DNA of 64,000 nt from positions 26,230-90,229 of the forward strand of contig CALISD010000016.1 in NCBI GenBank assembly GCA_938041955.1. The letters run 5' to 3'. The position numbers were made by a program, and so were the translations under genes. Shown here one piece after another: positions 1-9,647 of the stretch. The first letter of the stretch is position 1; each line of letters opens with the position of its first letter. This DNA is from an uncultured Granulosicoccaceae bacterium. GTDB lineage: Bacteria > Pseudomonadota > Gammaproteobacteria > Granulosicoccales > Granulosicoccaceae. The notes beneath the pieces were generated by a model that saw nothing but the letters and a program-made list of their open reading frames with translations, searched no databases and was not told where the DNA came from.

Positions 1-801
1 CGCGAAATCGGTGTGACGGTCAGAAACAACGAAACCTACGAAAGCGTAGAGACCGATGATGACTCTATGGTCCTGCATCTGCAAAGCGGAAAGCGCTTCA
101 AAGCAGACGTTATGCTGTGGGCAAATGGCCGCTCAGGTGCGACAGACAAGCTCGATCTGGAGAAAGCAGGCTTAACACCCAATAGCCGCAAACAGATCGA
201 AGTAGACGAATACTACAGATCTTCAGTGCCGCATATTTATGCTGTCGGTGATGTTGTAGGCGCACCGGGCCTTGCCAGTGCCGGTTATGACCAAGGGCGC
301 TTTGCCGGTACGCATATCGGCGAGGGGCATTGCGATACCCGACTGATAAGCGACATTCCGACCGGAATCTACACAGACCCCGAGATCAGTTCTATCGGCT
401 TAACCGAAGCAGAACTGACAGAACAAAAAGTGCCTTATGAGGTAGGAAGATCACTATTCCGCTCCATCGCCCGTGCACAAATCACCGGCCAAACCACAGG
501 GATGTTAAAGATATTATTTAATACCCAAACGCTGGAGATTTTAGGTATCCACTGTTTCGGCTATCAGTCTTCAGAGATCATTCACATTGGCCAGGCCATC
601 ATGCGTCAACCCGGTGATGGTAATCGTGTCACCTACTTTACCGAAAATACTTTTAACTATCCGACCATGGCAGAAGCCTATCGAGTGGCTGCATTGAATG
701 GTTTAAATCGAATTCAATGGCAGGAGCATGATCGCGATCAAAGCAGCAGTGACACCGGTTCATGTGATCCCGGTTCGTCTGATGAAAGTGAATCCGGCTA
801 G
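1..801 (+). CDS. sthA: Soluble pyridine nucleotide transhydrogenase / FAD-dependent disulfide-reductase family, C-terminal part (truncated at left window edge)
   Basis: Frame open from base 1; [29 protein letters not shown] motif and dimerisation domain ending [21 protein letters not shown]. Confidence 0.85.
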   Translation, partial: REIGVTVRNNETYESVETDDDSMVLHLQSGKRFKADVMLWANGRSGATDKLDLEKAGLTPNSRKQIEVDEYYRSSVPHIYAVGDVVGAPGLASAGYDQGRFAGTHIGEGHCDTRLISDIPTGIYTDPEISSIGLTEAELTEQKVPYEVGRSLFRSIARAQITGQTTGMLKILFNTQTLEILGIHCFGYQSSEIIHIGQAIMRQPGDGNRVTYFTENTFNYPTMAEAYRVAALNGLNRIQWQEHDRDQSSSDTGSCDPGSSDESESG

Positions 802-863
802 ACGAAAACAACCCTTCAGTTACACTGCGCGTGGTAATTAGACTGTAACCACCGGACAACAGT

Positions 864-2048
864 ATGCGAACAACAGTCACCTCTTTCCTTCGGGATCTGT
901 CGCTGCCTGCCATTAGCGCAGGTTTTATTGCCGTTATCGTTGGCTATACCAGCTCTGTTGCCATTATTTTTCAGGCGGCAGCGGTGTCAGGTGCCAGTGC
1001 GGAACAGGTGAATTCATGGATAGGTGCACTTGGCATCGGCATGGGTCTCAGCACCATTGTATTATCACTCTATTATAAAGCGCCTATTCTGACAGCATGG
1101 TCAACACCCGGTGCGGCCTTACTCGCGACCAGCACTGCCTCACTTAGTCTTTCGCAACTAACTGCTGCATTTATGTTTTCTGCAATGCTGATCATCATTG
1201 CAGGGCTAAGCGGGTGGTTTGAGAAAATCATGGACCGCATTCCGATCTCACTGGCTTCAGCGATGCTGGCGGGCATTCTGTTTAATTTCGGTATGAACGT
1301 TTTTGTTTCTATGCAAACTGAGTTGATGCTCGCCATTGCGATGTTTGTCACCTACCTGCTAATCAAACTGATCGTGCCGCGATATGCTGTGATAGCAGCG
1401 TTAATCGCAGGGATTGTTGTCGCATGGCTAAACGGTTTTGCATTTAAATCGGTAAGTCTTGCAGTAACACATCCTGTCTTTGTATCACCCGATTTTACGC
1501 TCGCAAGTTTACTTGGCATTGGCGTGCCATTATTCGTGGTCACCATGACGGCGCAGAATATTCCAGGTATCGCCACCCTGCGTGCAGCGGGTTACCAAAC
1601 GCCTGTGTCTCCAGTGATCACCGCCACCGGTGTGATCACTTTATTGCTGGCACCATTCGGTTGCTTTGCATTAAACATGGCGGCAATTACTGCCGCGATT
1701 TGTATGGGAGAAAACGCCGGTGAAGATCCTGAGCGGCGCTATACGGCGAGTGTGGCAGCAGGCATTTTTTATCTGATCCTTGGCATCTTTGGCGCCACGG
1801 TCGGTGCTTTTCTCGCCTCTGTGCCGAACGAACTTATCTTAACCATTGCAAGTCTGGCTCTGTTTTCAACCATTGCCGGCAGTTTGGCCACAGCGCTCGC
1901 CACCGTAGAGCAACGAGAGCCTGCACTGATCACTTTTTTAATGACCGCATCGGGTGTTAGCCTGTTTGGAATAGGTGCGGCTTTTTGGGGATTATTGTTT
2001 GGTGGTTTTGCACTACTGATAAGCACTCTGCGGAAACCTGAAACGTGA
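864..2048 (+). CDS. benE: Benzoate/H+ symporter BenE family transporter
   Basis: 394 aa multi-TM protein; BenE-like N-terminus (AISAGFIAVIVGYTSSVAIIFQAA) and GIGVPLFVVTMTAQNIPGIATLRAAGY. Confidence 0.85.
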   Translation: MRTTVTSFLRDLSLPAISAGFIAVIVGYTSSVAIIFQAAAVSGASAEQVNSWIGALGIGMGLSTIVLSLYYKAPILTAWSTPGAALLATSTASLSLSQLTAAFMFSAMLIIIAGLSGWFEKIMDRIPISLASAMLAGILFNFGMNVFVSMQTELMLAIAMFVTYLLIKLIVPRYAVIAALIAGIVVAWLNGFAFKSVSLAVTHPVFVSPDFTLASLLGIGVPLFVVTMTAQNIPGIATLRAAGYQTPVSPVITATGVITLLLAPFGCFALNMAAITAAICMGENAGEDPERRYTASVAAGIFYLILGIFGATVGAFLASVPNELILTIASLALFSTIAGSLATALATVEQREPALITFLMTASGVSLFGIGAAFWGLLFGGFALLISTLRKPET

Positions 2049-2240
2049 GCAAGGGATGATGTCACGCCCAGAAAACCGATAGTACCGGGCAGGACACCCG
2101 GAACTGATCCACTCGCTCACGCGTCGGGTTTGCGAGTTGGATTAACGCCAAAGATTTAATAAACCTACGCACCTACACGATACGCCTCATATTGCCTGGG
2201 GCATTACACAATCCGCTTTCACCGGAAATACATCGAAAAG

Positions 2241-3662
2241 TTAGAAATAGGCATTACCTATTCTCTTACGAGCTTCTTCAATAGCACTTTTTACCTGCGC
2301 CGGCGCCGTGCCACCCATATGATCACGTGCTGCAACAGACCCTTCAAGAGTTAGAACCGAGAACACATCTTCCTCGATATCTGCGCTAAACCCCTGCAGC
2401 TCTTCCAGTGAAAATTCGCTTAAGTCTCTGCCCTGCTGAATGCCATAAGCTACCGCTTTACCTACCACTTCATGGCTGTCTCTAAAGGCCATTCCGCGTT
2501 TCACCAGATAGTCAGCAAGGTCAGTCGCAGTGGCAAAGCCTTTAAGCGCTGCATTCCGCATGCTGTCAGGCTTTGCTTCAATAGCAGGAATCATATCTGC
2601 AAAGGCGCGCAAGCAGCCCATCAGCGTATCTATAGTGTCAAACAGGGGTTCTTTGTCTTCCTGATTATCTTTGTTGTAGGCCAGTGGCTGAGACTTCATT
2701 AAAGTTAGCAGACTGACCAAATGACCATTAACGCGGCCGGTCTTACCGCGCACCAGCTCTGGCACATCGGGATTTTTCTTCTGCGGCATAATGCTTGAGC
2801 CGGTACAGAATCGATCGGGCAATTCGATAAAATCAAACTGCGCAGAAGACCAGAGCACCAGTTCTTCTGAAATTCTCGAAAGATGGGTCATTATAATGGC
2901 CGCACTCGCGCAGAATTCGATCGCGAAATCCCGATCACTTACCGCATCAAGCGAGTTTCTTGCAACACTGGCAAAACCGAGTAGCTCACAACTGTATTGC
3001 CGGTCAATCGGGTAGGTCGTGCCGGCCAGCGCTGCAGCACCCAGTGGCATCACATTAACCCGCTTGTTGCAGTCATGCAGACGTTCAATATCACGCGAGA
3101 TCATTTCAAACCAAGCCATCACATGGTGGCCAAAAGTGACAGGCTGAGCAGTTTGCAAATGGGTAAAGCCAGGCATGATTACATCGGCATTACGCTCTGC
3201 AAGCGTAAGCATGCCATGTTGCAGGCGCTGCGCCTCTGCTATCAGCACATCTATCGCCTCACGCATATACAGGCGAATGTCTGTGGCGACCTGATCATTT
3301 CTAGAGCGCCCGGTATGCAATCGCTTACCGGCGTCACCGATGCGATCGGTCAACCGCGCTTCGATATTCATGTGTACATCTTCAAGCGCCACGGACCACG
3401 GAAACTCACCGGCCTCTATTTCCTGGCTGATCTCCTCCAGACCCTGAAGAATTTTTTCAACATCCTGCGCAGACAATACCCCGGTTTTGCCCAACATCTG
3501 GGCATGCGCGCGTGAGCAATTAATATCCTGTTGTGCCATTCGTTGATCAAACGTGACCGACGCGGTAAACGCCTGCACGAATTCATCAGTGGATTCGCTA
3601 AAACGGCCGCCCCACAACTGATTGCTTTTATCTTTTTTGTCTTTGCTCATTGAATCCGGCAT
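2241..3662 (-). CDS. argH: Argininosuccinate lyase
   Basis: [21 protein letters not shown]-terminus and [20 protein letters not shown] fumarase/lyase signature. Confidence 0.97.
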   Translation of the reverse strand: MPDSMSKDKKDKSNQLWGGRFSESTDEFVQAFTASVTFDQRMAQQDINCSRAHAQMLGKTGVLSAQDVEKILQGLEEISQEIEAGEFPWSVALEDVHMNIEARLTDRIGDAGKRLHTGRSRNDQVATDIRLYMREAIDVLIAEAQRLQHGMLTLAERNADVIMPGFTHLQTAQPVTFGHHVMAWFEMISRDIERLHDCNKRVNVMPLGAAALAGTTYPIDRQYSCELLGFASVARNSLDAVSDRDFAIEFCASAAIIMTHLSRISEELVLWSSAQFDFIELPDRFCTGSSIMPQKKNPDVPELVRGKTGRVNGHLVSLLTLMKSQPLAYNKDNQEDKEPLFDTIDTLMGCLRAFADMIPAIEAKPDSMRNAALKGFATATDLADYLVKRGMAFRDSHEVVGKAVAYGIQQGRDLSEFSLEELQGFSADIEEDVFSVLTLEGSVAARDHMGGTAPAQVKSAIEEARKRIGNAYF

Positions 3663-3805
3663 CTGGGCGGGCTTTACGCCACGCCAGTATAAATAAACGA
3701 TTATTGGTGAATCCTCATTGCTGATATTATCAGCTTGGCGCTAACCGGTCAGTTTTGACGGTACGACCAATCCCAAAGCCTTCGCTGCACGGTAGACATT
3801 CCCGC

Positions 3806-4729
3806 ATGCCAGATACTCTCAGAATCGCGACACGAAAAAGCCCGCTCGCACTTTGGCAGGCTGAAGAGGTGCAAAGGCATCTGGCACTTGCAGGTGCCGG
3901 GTCAGAATTAATAAAGATGTCGACTCGTGGCGACGAAATACTTGATCAGCCGTTAGCAAAAATCGGTGGTAAAGGACTTTTCATCAAAGAGCTGCAAAGA
4001 GGCATGCTGGACGGGCGTGCGGATATGGCGGCCCACTCAATGAAAGATCTGCCCGCCGAGTTTCCAGAGGGACTGCATCTGGGTGCAGTAATGAAACGCG
4101 AAAACCCGACTGACGCTTTCGTATCAAATAAATACGATAACCTTGATGAACTTCCGGAGGCCGCAGTGGTTGGTACCTGCAGCCTGCGCCGGCGCTGTCA
4201 GTTACTGGCAAAGTACCCACATCTAACCGTTATAGATTTGCGCGGAAACGTCAACACCCGACTTGCCAAACTCGATTCCGGCCGTTATGACGCTATTATT
4301 CTGGCAAGCGCCGGACTGATACGTCTGGAACTGCAGTCGCGAATAAAATCTCAGATTGATGTTGAGATCATGCTGCCGGCCTGTGCTCAGGGCGCCGTTG
4401 GCGTAGAGTGCAAAGTCGACGACATTAAAACCAACCAACTGCTCACACATTTGCACGACGATGATACCGCCAGCCGGGTAGCGTGCGAGCGCAGCCTGAA
4501 CGCCTATCTGGGGGGCAGTTGCCAAACACCTATCGCAGCATATGCAGAGCTAGAAGGAGATACGCTAACTTTACGAGGATTGATCGGCACACCCGATGGT
4601 AGCCGCATACTGACGGCACAAGCTTCAGATCATCGTGATAATGCCCAGGCGCTGGGTAATTCGGTAGGCGAGCAGTTACTCGACGCTGGTGCGCAGGAGA
4701 TTATAGATGCACTGGCACTGCCAGTATGA
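3806..4729 (+). CDS. hemC: Hydroxymethylbilane synthase (porphobilinogen deaminase)
   Basis: LRIATRKSPLALWQAEEVQ; SLRRRCQLLAKYP; LGGSCQTPIAAYA dipyrromethane cofactor Cys motif. ORF opens at 3755 but internal ATG at 3806 fits the family start. Confidence 0.97.
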   Translation: MPDTLRIATRKSPLALWQAEEVQRHLALAGAGSELIKMSTRGDEILDQPLAKIGGKGLFIKELQRGMLDGRADMAAHSMKDLPAEFPEGLHLGAVMKRENPTDAFVSNKYDNLDELPEAAVVGTCSLRRRCQLLAKYPHLTVIDLRGNVNTRLAKLDSGRYDAIILASAGLIRLELQSRIKSQIDVEIMLPACAQGAVGVECKVDDIKTNQLLTHLHDDDTASRVACERSLNAYLGGSCQTPIAAYAELEGDTLTLRGLIGTPDGSRILTAQASDHRDNAQALGNSVGEQLLDAGAQEIIDALALPV

Positions 4730-4778
4730 ACATTTCCTATAGTCGCCGCAGGAACCACCAACGGATTCGCTACCCTCT

Positions 4779-5546
4779 TTGAACGATGTGGAAAAATCAC
4801 TAGGCAATATAAGCGTTTTGGTTACCCGGCCTGCGCACCAGGCATCTGGCTTTACTCAGCGGTTGGAAGAAGCGGGCGGTATCACTTCAATTGGTTTGCC
4901 GACAATAAAAATACAGTATGTAAAAACCGACGTTGATGTAGCACTGAAAAGTGATATCAACATTTTTACCAGTGTTAATTCGGTTATTGGCGCGCATCGT
5001 TGCTCTGCACTCCCCTGGGCTTGCCCTGGTAAAACGGCCGCTATTGGTATCGCCACTGCCAGCGCGCTGAAATCACACGGTGTCAGCGTTGATTTCGAGC
5101 CTGCCAGCGGTGCCGGTAGTGAAGCATTGCTGCTGGAAATATTAAATGTAAACAGCAAATCTGCAATCACGATTATCCGTGGAGACAGCGGGCGTGAAAA
5201 ACTTCGCAACTCGCTAACGGAAGCCGGTTCAGTAGTCGATTACCTGACCGTCTACAAAAGAATATTGCCTGACTATACGAATGCAGAGCTCAATAGACTC
5301 TTAACGCCGGCACTGCCCGATATTATCTCCGTCACCAGTGACCTTGGTCTGACCAATCTATTGAAAATCGTTCCAGTCGAGCTCCGGGCCGAACTGAAAA
5401 CCCGCCCGCTGGTGGTTAACAGTGAACGATGCGCCAGCCTTGCAAGATCCAACGGCTTTGCCGGAGAAATTGCGATCGCCGATCCGCCTGGCGACGATGG
5501 CCAGGTGACAGAAATTTTACGCATGGCTTTGCAACTCAAAAAATAA
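4779..5546 (+). CDS. hemD: Uroporphyrinogen-III synthase
   Basis: Directly downstream of hemC; VLVTRPAHQASGFTQRLEEAGG N-terminus, YLTVYKRILPDY, VTSDLGLTNLL. Confidence 0.85.
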   Translation: MNDVEKSLGNISVLVTRPAHQASGFTQRLEEAGGITSIGLPTIKIQYVKTDVDVALKSDINIFTSVNSVIGAHRCSALPWACPGKTAAIGIATASALKSHGVSVDFEPASGAGSEALLLEILNVNSKSAITIIRGDSGREKLRNSLTEAGSVVDYLTVYKRILPDYTNAELNRLLTPALPDIISVTSDLGLTNLLKIVPVELRAELKTRPLVVNSERCASLARSNGFAGEIAIADPPGDDGQVTEILRMALQLKK

Positions 5547-5751
5547 CGCTGCAATCCTGCCTGGAATAACTCCCGGTCTTCCACAGACAGAGCTCGACTA
5601 CGTGTCCTGGTTCACAAAACCCAGCGTCCGTAGCAGATGCTCCTCCGCAACTCTCAACCCTTAACTTCAGATGCCGACCAAGTCTTAAGGTGCTCCGTAG
5701 ATTCTGAGCGCAAACCATTAATACCGCACTGATTTCTTAGAAGGTTTGACC

Positions 5752-6105
5752 ATGACTATTCAATTTTTCAAGGCCAGCGCACTTAAAACAAGTGTAGTGG
5801 CTATAGCTTTCGGGGCTTTGCTTGCAGGTTGTGCTGCGCCAAAGCAAGGTCCGATGTTTGATCACGCATCTACCGCAATAAGAGCCGCTCAAACCGCCGG
5901 TGCGCTGGAATATGCACCTGATCACTACCTAAAAGCTAACGAAATTTTCCGGAAGGCAGAGGCAATGCAGCAACGACGCCGCACAGAACGCGCACAGAAA
6001 TTGCTGGAACTTGCAACGGCCCAGGCGAGTTTAGCCAAAGCGATCAGTGAGGCTGCGCAAGCGGAGTCTTCACTAGGTTACATCCGCACAGGCATGGCTC
6101 GCTAA
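5752..6105 (+). CDS. DUF4398-type lipoprotein
   Basis: Signal peptide with LLAGC lipobox; AAQTAGALEYAPDHYLKANEIFRKAEAMQQRR helical region typical of DUF4398. Confidence 0.65.
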   Translation: MTIQFFKASALKTSVVAIAFGALLAGCAAPKQGPMFDHASTAIRAAQTAGALEYAPDHYLKANEIFRKAEAMQQRRRTERAQKLLELATAQASLAKAISEAAQAESSLGYIRTGMAR

Positions 6106-6135
6106 CCTAGCAAACGTAATCATTACGGAATAAGC

Positions 6136-7224
6136 ATGACTAACAAATTCCAACTTTCGAGCACCGCACTACTGTTGGGCGCAATCGCTCTGACGGGATG
6201 TGCAAGTAAACAGACCTGGAGCCCTGAGCTCGAGGATGCCCGACAAGCCTACCAGCAGGCCAGCAGTGACCCGCAAGTTTCAGCGCTCGCGGCTGCCGAA
6301 CTGGACAGTGCACAGAAACAGCTGAAGGTAGCGCAAGACGCATCAGACTATTTTAAGAGCGCTGAGGTGATCTCGCACGAAGCAGCTCTGGCTAAGCTGA
6401 AAGCTCTCGAAGCTCAGCAAACTGCACGAGCTCTTGCAGCTAAGCAAGACTTACGTCTGGCACAAGCAGAGGCAGTACAACCCGGAGCACAACCTGTCCT
6501 TGCCGCTGCAACTCCAACACCGGGTGGTCGCGCATACGGTGGGCACTCGGCAATGGAATCATCACTGAGCGAAACACAGCAAATTGCCCAGCAACTTGCT
6601 GCGCTAAGCCAACAGATCATGCAGCTTCAGGCTCGTATAGAAGGCGGCGCGATGCAAGCTGGCAGTCAAACCACCGGCTACACGCAACAGTACAACAGTA
6701 CTGCCACTCAACCGATGGCAGCGATAATTGAAACCGAGATCAGTCCAGAAATACAAACAGAGCCCGCATTGGCTGCAGCAATGTCAGTACCCGCGGAACC
6801 TGAGCTACTGTCTGATGCAAGGCTTCACGAAGAGCTGCGCGCCATGAATGCCCGTCCTTCCAGTCGCGGTATGTCGCTGACTCTGGGTGAACGTTATTTC
6901 GAGGCAAACTCAGCACGAGTGTGGCACGGTCGTGCGGCCAGACACCTTGATAACATTGCAGCGGTCATGTCTGAAAACCCTGCACTGATGTTGGATGTTG
7001 AAGCTCACACAGACACTTCTGGTTCGCCAGAAGCTAGAAACAACCTGTCGTCTGATCGCGCAATCGCAATAAAGTCAGCACTGGTTCTGCGTGGCGTGAA
7101 TGCCAAAAGAATTAATGCTACAGGCTATGGCGATTCAGCCCCCATAGCAGACAACAGCACTCAACTTGGCCAATTGCAAAACCGGCGTGTGGAAATAATT
7201 TTTCCTAATGTCGCTGCGATGTAA
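6136..7224 (+). CDS. OmpA-family lipoprotein with N-terminal DUF4398-like helical region
   Basis: LTGC lipobox; C-terminal OmpA peptidoglycan-binding motif DVEAHTDTSGSPEARNNLSSDRAIAIKSALVLRGV...NRRVEIIF. Confidence 0.85.
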   Translation: MTNKFQLSSTALLLGAIALTGCASKQTWSPELEDARQAYQQASSDPQVSALAAAELDSAQKQLKVAQDASDYFKSAEVISHEAALAKLKALEAQQTARALAAKQDLRLAQAEAVQPGAQPVLAAATPTPGGRAYGGHSAMESSLSETQQIAQQLAALSQQIMQLQARIEGGAMQAGSQTTGYTQQYNSTATQPMAAIIETEISPEIQTEPALAAAMSVPAEPELLSDARLHEELRAMNARPSSRGMSLTLGERYFEANSARVWHGRAARHLDNIAAVMSENPALMLDVEAHTDTSGSPEARNNLSSDRAIAIKSALVLRGVNAKRINATGYGDSAPIADNSTQLGQLQNRRVEIIFPNVAAM

Positions 7225-7244
7225 CGCTATTTGCAGGAGAATAG

Positions 7245-7272
7245 AAAAAACCCGGCTGGTCCGGGTTTTTTT
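7245..7272 (+). terminator. Rho-independent terminator after OmpA-family gene
   Basis: AAAAAACCCGG-CTGGT-CCGGGTTTTTTT stem-loop plus T-tract. Confidence 0.85.
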
Positions 7273-7318
7273 GTGTCTGACGCAGCAGCACTGACGATAA
7301 CGTGCATCCGAGAGACCA

Positions 7319-7915
7319 ATGAGTAAATGCATTAAATACGCAACATGGGCACCTGTAGCACTACTCCTTCTCGGGTCGAGCTACTGTTCGGACAATGGAG
7401 CTCCGCCGCAACAGACGGCAGCGCTGGAAGCCCTAAATGGAAACTGGAAAACCAGCTGCCTGGAAAACCCACGTGATGAATCTATTGCCAATAGTGTCAT
7501 TGGATACTACGACGAAACCCTGCAGATTAATGGTTTAAACGCCAGCCTGACTTTTAACTATTACCAGGATCCTGAATGCAGCCTTGCAGTTACTGCAGAA
7601 CAGGTGGTTAACCCGGTAGATCAAAGATTCACCATACAGTCTCAGTCTAAAAAGCTGTCTTTGAGTTTTCCATTCGGTACAACAAGCACAGATCTAGGCA
7701 GTGCGCAGCACATTAATCTTCTGGAGAGCTCCGTCATGATTGATGGTGAAACCCTATCTGAATCTGAGCTTCAAGAGCGCAGTATTGAGCTCGACAATCT
7801 GTTGGGAATATTTGTTATCACGCCAAGCGACCGATTGCACATCGCAACCACCAACACCAATAGTCGACCGACAACGGTTCCCTTTGACTATTTCTATACT
7901 CGCTCGTTTCAATAG
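7319..7915 (+). CDS. Hypothetical exported protein
   Basis: 198 aa ORF with N-terminal hydrophobic segment; no family recognised. Confidence 0.5.
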   Translation: MSKCIKYATWAPVALLLLGSSYCSDNGAPPQQTAALEALNGNWKTSCLENPRDESIANSVIGYYDETLQINGLNASLTFNYYQDPECSLAVTAEQVVNPVDQRFTIQSQSKKLSLSFPFGTTSTDLGSAQHINLLESSVMIDGETLSESELQERSIELDNLLGIFVITPSDRLHIATTNTNSRPTTVPFDYFYTRSFQ

Positions 7916-7987
7916 GGAAGCCAATTTAAGTGCTTTCCAGCGCCGTTGGTAAAACGCTGCAGTTAAGCACTACTGGGCTGTGCGAGG

Positions 7988-8115
7988 AGTTCGGTAATAA
8001 ACTTTTCACAGCGCCGTCGTCAGAGCAAGGCGAAAAATTGCAGGCATACAGGCCTAAGTTGAATTTTTCTAACGCCGCTATGGCGGCTGTGGCGAAGATA
8101 GAGCGTTACCGAACT
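7988..8115. repeat. ~128-bp imperfect palindromic element with perfect 10-bp terminal inverted repeats
   Basis: AGTTCGGTAA (7988-7997) ... TTACCGAACT (8106-8115), with nested complementary blocks CACAGCgCCG/CGGCTGTG, GGCGAAAAATT/AATTTTTCtaaCGCC and AGGC/GGCCT. Confidence 0.65.
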
Positions 8116-8129
8116 TTCCAAACAGCCGA

Positions 8130-9593
8130 CTAGATACCGAGTGACTCCCAAATATCATCGACACGCCTCTTGGTATCGTCTGACATCACAATCGGCTCAC
8201 CCCACTCTCTTTGGGTTTCACCCGGCCACTTGTTGGTAGCATCAAAACCGATCTTTGAGCCAAGCCCTGAGACGGGCGATGCAAAATCCAGATAATCGAT
8301 AGGGGTATTTTCAATCACAGTGCAATCACGCGCCGGATCCATTCTGGTAGTCATCGCCCAAATAACATCCTTCCAGTCCCGGGCGTTGATATCGTCATCT
8401 GCAACAATGACCATTTTGGTGTACATAAACTGACGTAAAAAAGACCACACCCCCATCATCACTCGCTTGGCATGACCAGGATATTGCTTCTTCATCGTTA
8501 CCACTGCTACCCGATAGGAACAACCTTCAGGAGGTAAGTAAAAATCCACTATCTCCGGAAATTGCTTTTGCAGTATAGGGACAAACACTTCGTTCAGCGC
8601 TACCCCCAGTACGGCGGGTTCGTCCGGCGGTCGGCCAGTGTACGTGGTGTGGTAAATCGGTGATTCACGTTCGGTGATGGTCTTGATCGTAAAGCACGGA
8701 AAGCTATCCACTTCATTGTAGTAACCGGTGTGATCACCAAACGGGCCTTCATCAGCCACATCACCGGGAGAAATGGTTCCTTCCAGCACGATCTCGGCGC
8801 TGGCCGGCACCATCAGATCATTGCTTTTACACTTCACCAATTCAGTTCGGCTACCACGCAACAAGCCGGCAAATGCATGCTCAGACAAAGTATCAGGGAT
8901 GGGAGTCACGGCAGCCAGTATCGTTGCTGGATCACAGCCCAGCACCACCGACACCGGGAACGGTTCATCGGGAAACTTCTGCTGCCATTCTAGTAAATCG
9001 AGCGCTCCACCACGATGCGACAACCATCGCATAATGACTCTATTACGACCGATTACCTGCTGGCGATAGATCCCCATATTCTGGCGTTTTTTATTAGGCC
9101 CCCTGGTCACCACCAATCCCCAGGTTATCAATGGCCCTGCATCACCCGGCCAGCAGTGCTGTACCGGATAACGCGATAGATCCACTTCTTCGCCCTGTAA
9201 AACACGCTGCTGACAAGAAGCGTTCGATACCGTTTTAGGTGCCATATCAAGCACCTTTTTAAAGATTGGTAACGAGTTCCAGGCGTCTTTAATACCCTTG
9301 GGTGGATCAGGTTCCTTCAGAAACGCGAGCAATTTACCCACCTCGCGCAGAGCCGCAACATCATCTTCACCCATGCCATAGGCCACCCGTGTGGGTGTAC
9401 CGAACAAATTACACAGCGCCGGAATTTCACTACCGACCGGATTTTCAAACAACAGAGCCGGACCTTCAGCACGCAATACGCGATCGCTTATCTCGGTCAT
9501 TTCAAGATGTGGGTTGACGGGTTGGCTAATCCGCTTAAGCTCACCGCGCTGCTCAAGGCTCTGAATAAATTCCCTCAGGTCACGATATTTCAA
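8130..9593 (-). CDS. ubiD: UbiD family 4-hydroxy-3-polyprenylbenzoate decarboxylase
   Basis: [74 protein letters not shown]. Confidence 0.95.
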   Translation of the reverse strand: MKYRDLREFIQSLEQRGELKRISQPVNPHLEMTEISDRVLRAEGPALLFENPVGSEIPALCNLFGTPTRVAYGMGEDDVAALREVGKLLAFLKEPDPPKGIKDAWNSLPIFKKVLDMAPKTVSNASCQQRVLQGEEVDLSRYPVQHCWPGDAGPLITWGLVVTRGPNKKRQNMGIYRQQVIGRNRVIMRWLSHRGGALDLLEWQQKFPDEPFPVSVVLGCDPATILAAVTPIPDTLSEHAFAGLLRGSRTELVKCKSNDLMVPASAEIVLEGTISPGDVADEGPFGDHTGYYNEVDSFPCFTIKTITERESPIYHTTYTGRPPDEPAVLGVALNEVFVPILQKQFPEIVDFYLPPEGCSYRVAVVTMKKQYPGHAKRVMMGVWSFLRQFMYTKMVIVADDDINARDWKDVIWAMTTRMDPARDCTVIENTPIDYLDFASPVSGLGSKIGFDATNKWPGETQREWGEPIVMSDDTKRRVDDIWESLGI

Positions 9594-9647
9594 ATGATAT
9601 TTTGTCTCTGGTTATCGCGTTGTATCGATTCTATTTCAACAGCGCTA

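Noticed and set aside
2997-3515. 172-aa ORF antisense to argH
   Set aside because: Mirror of conserved argH codons; no domain signal.
7930-8133. 67-aa ORF after the hypothetical exported protein
   Set aside because: Spans the palindromic element; no RBS or domain evidence.
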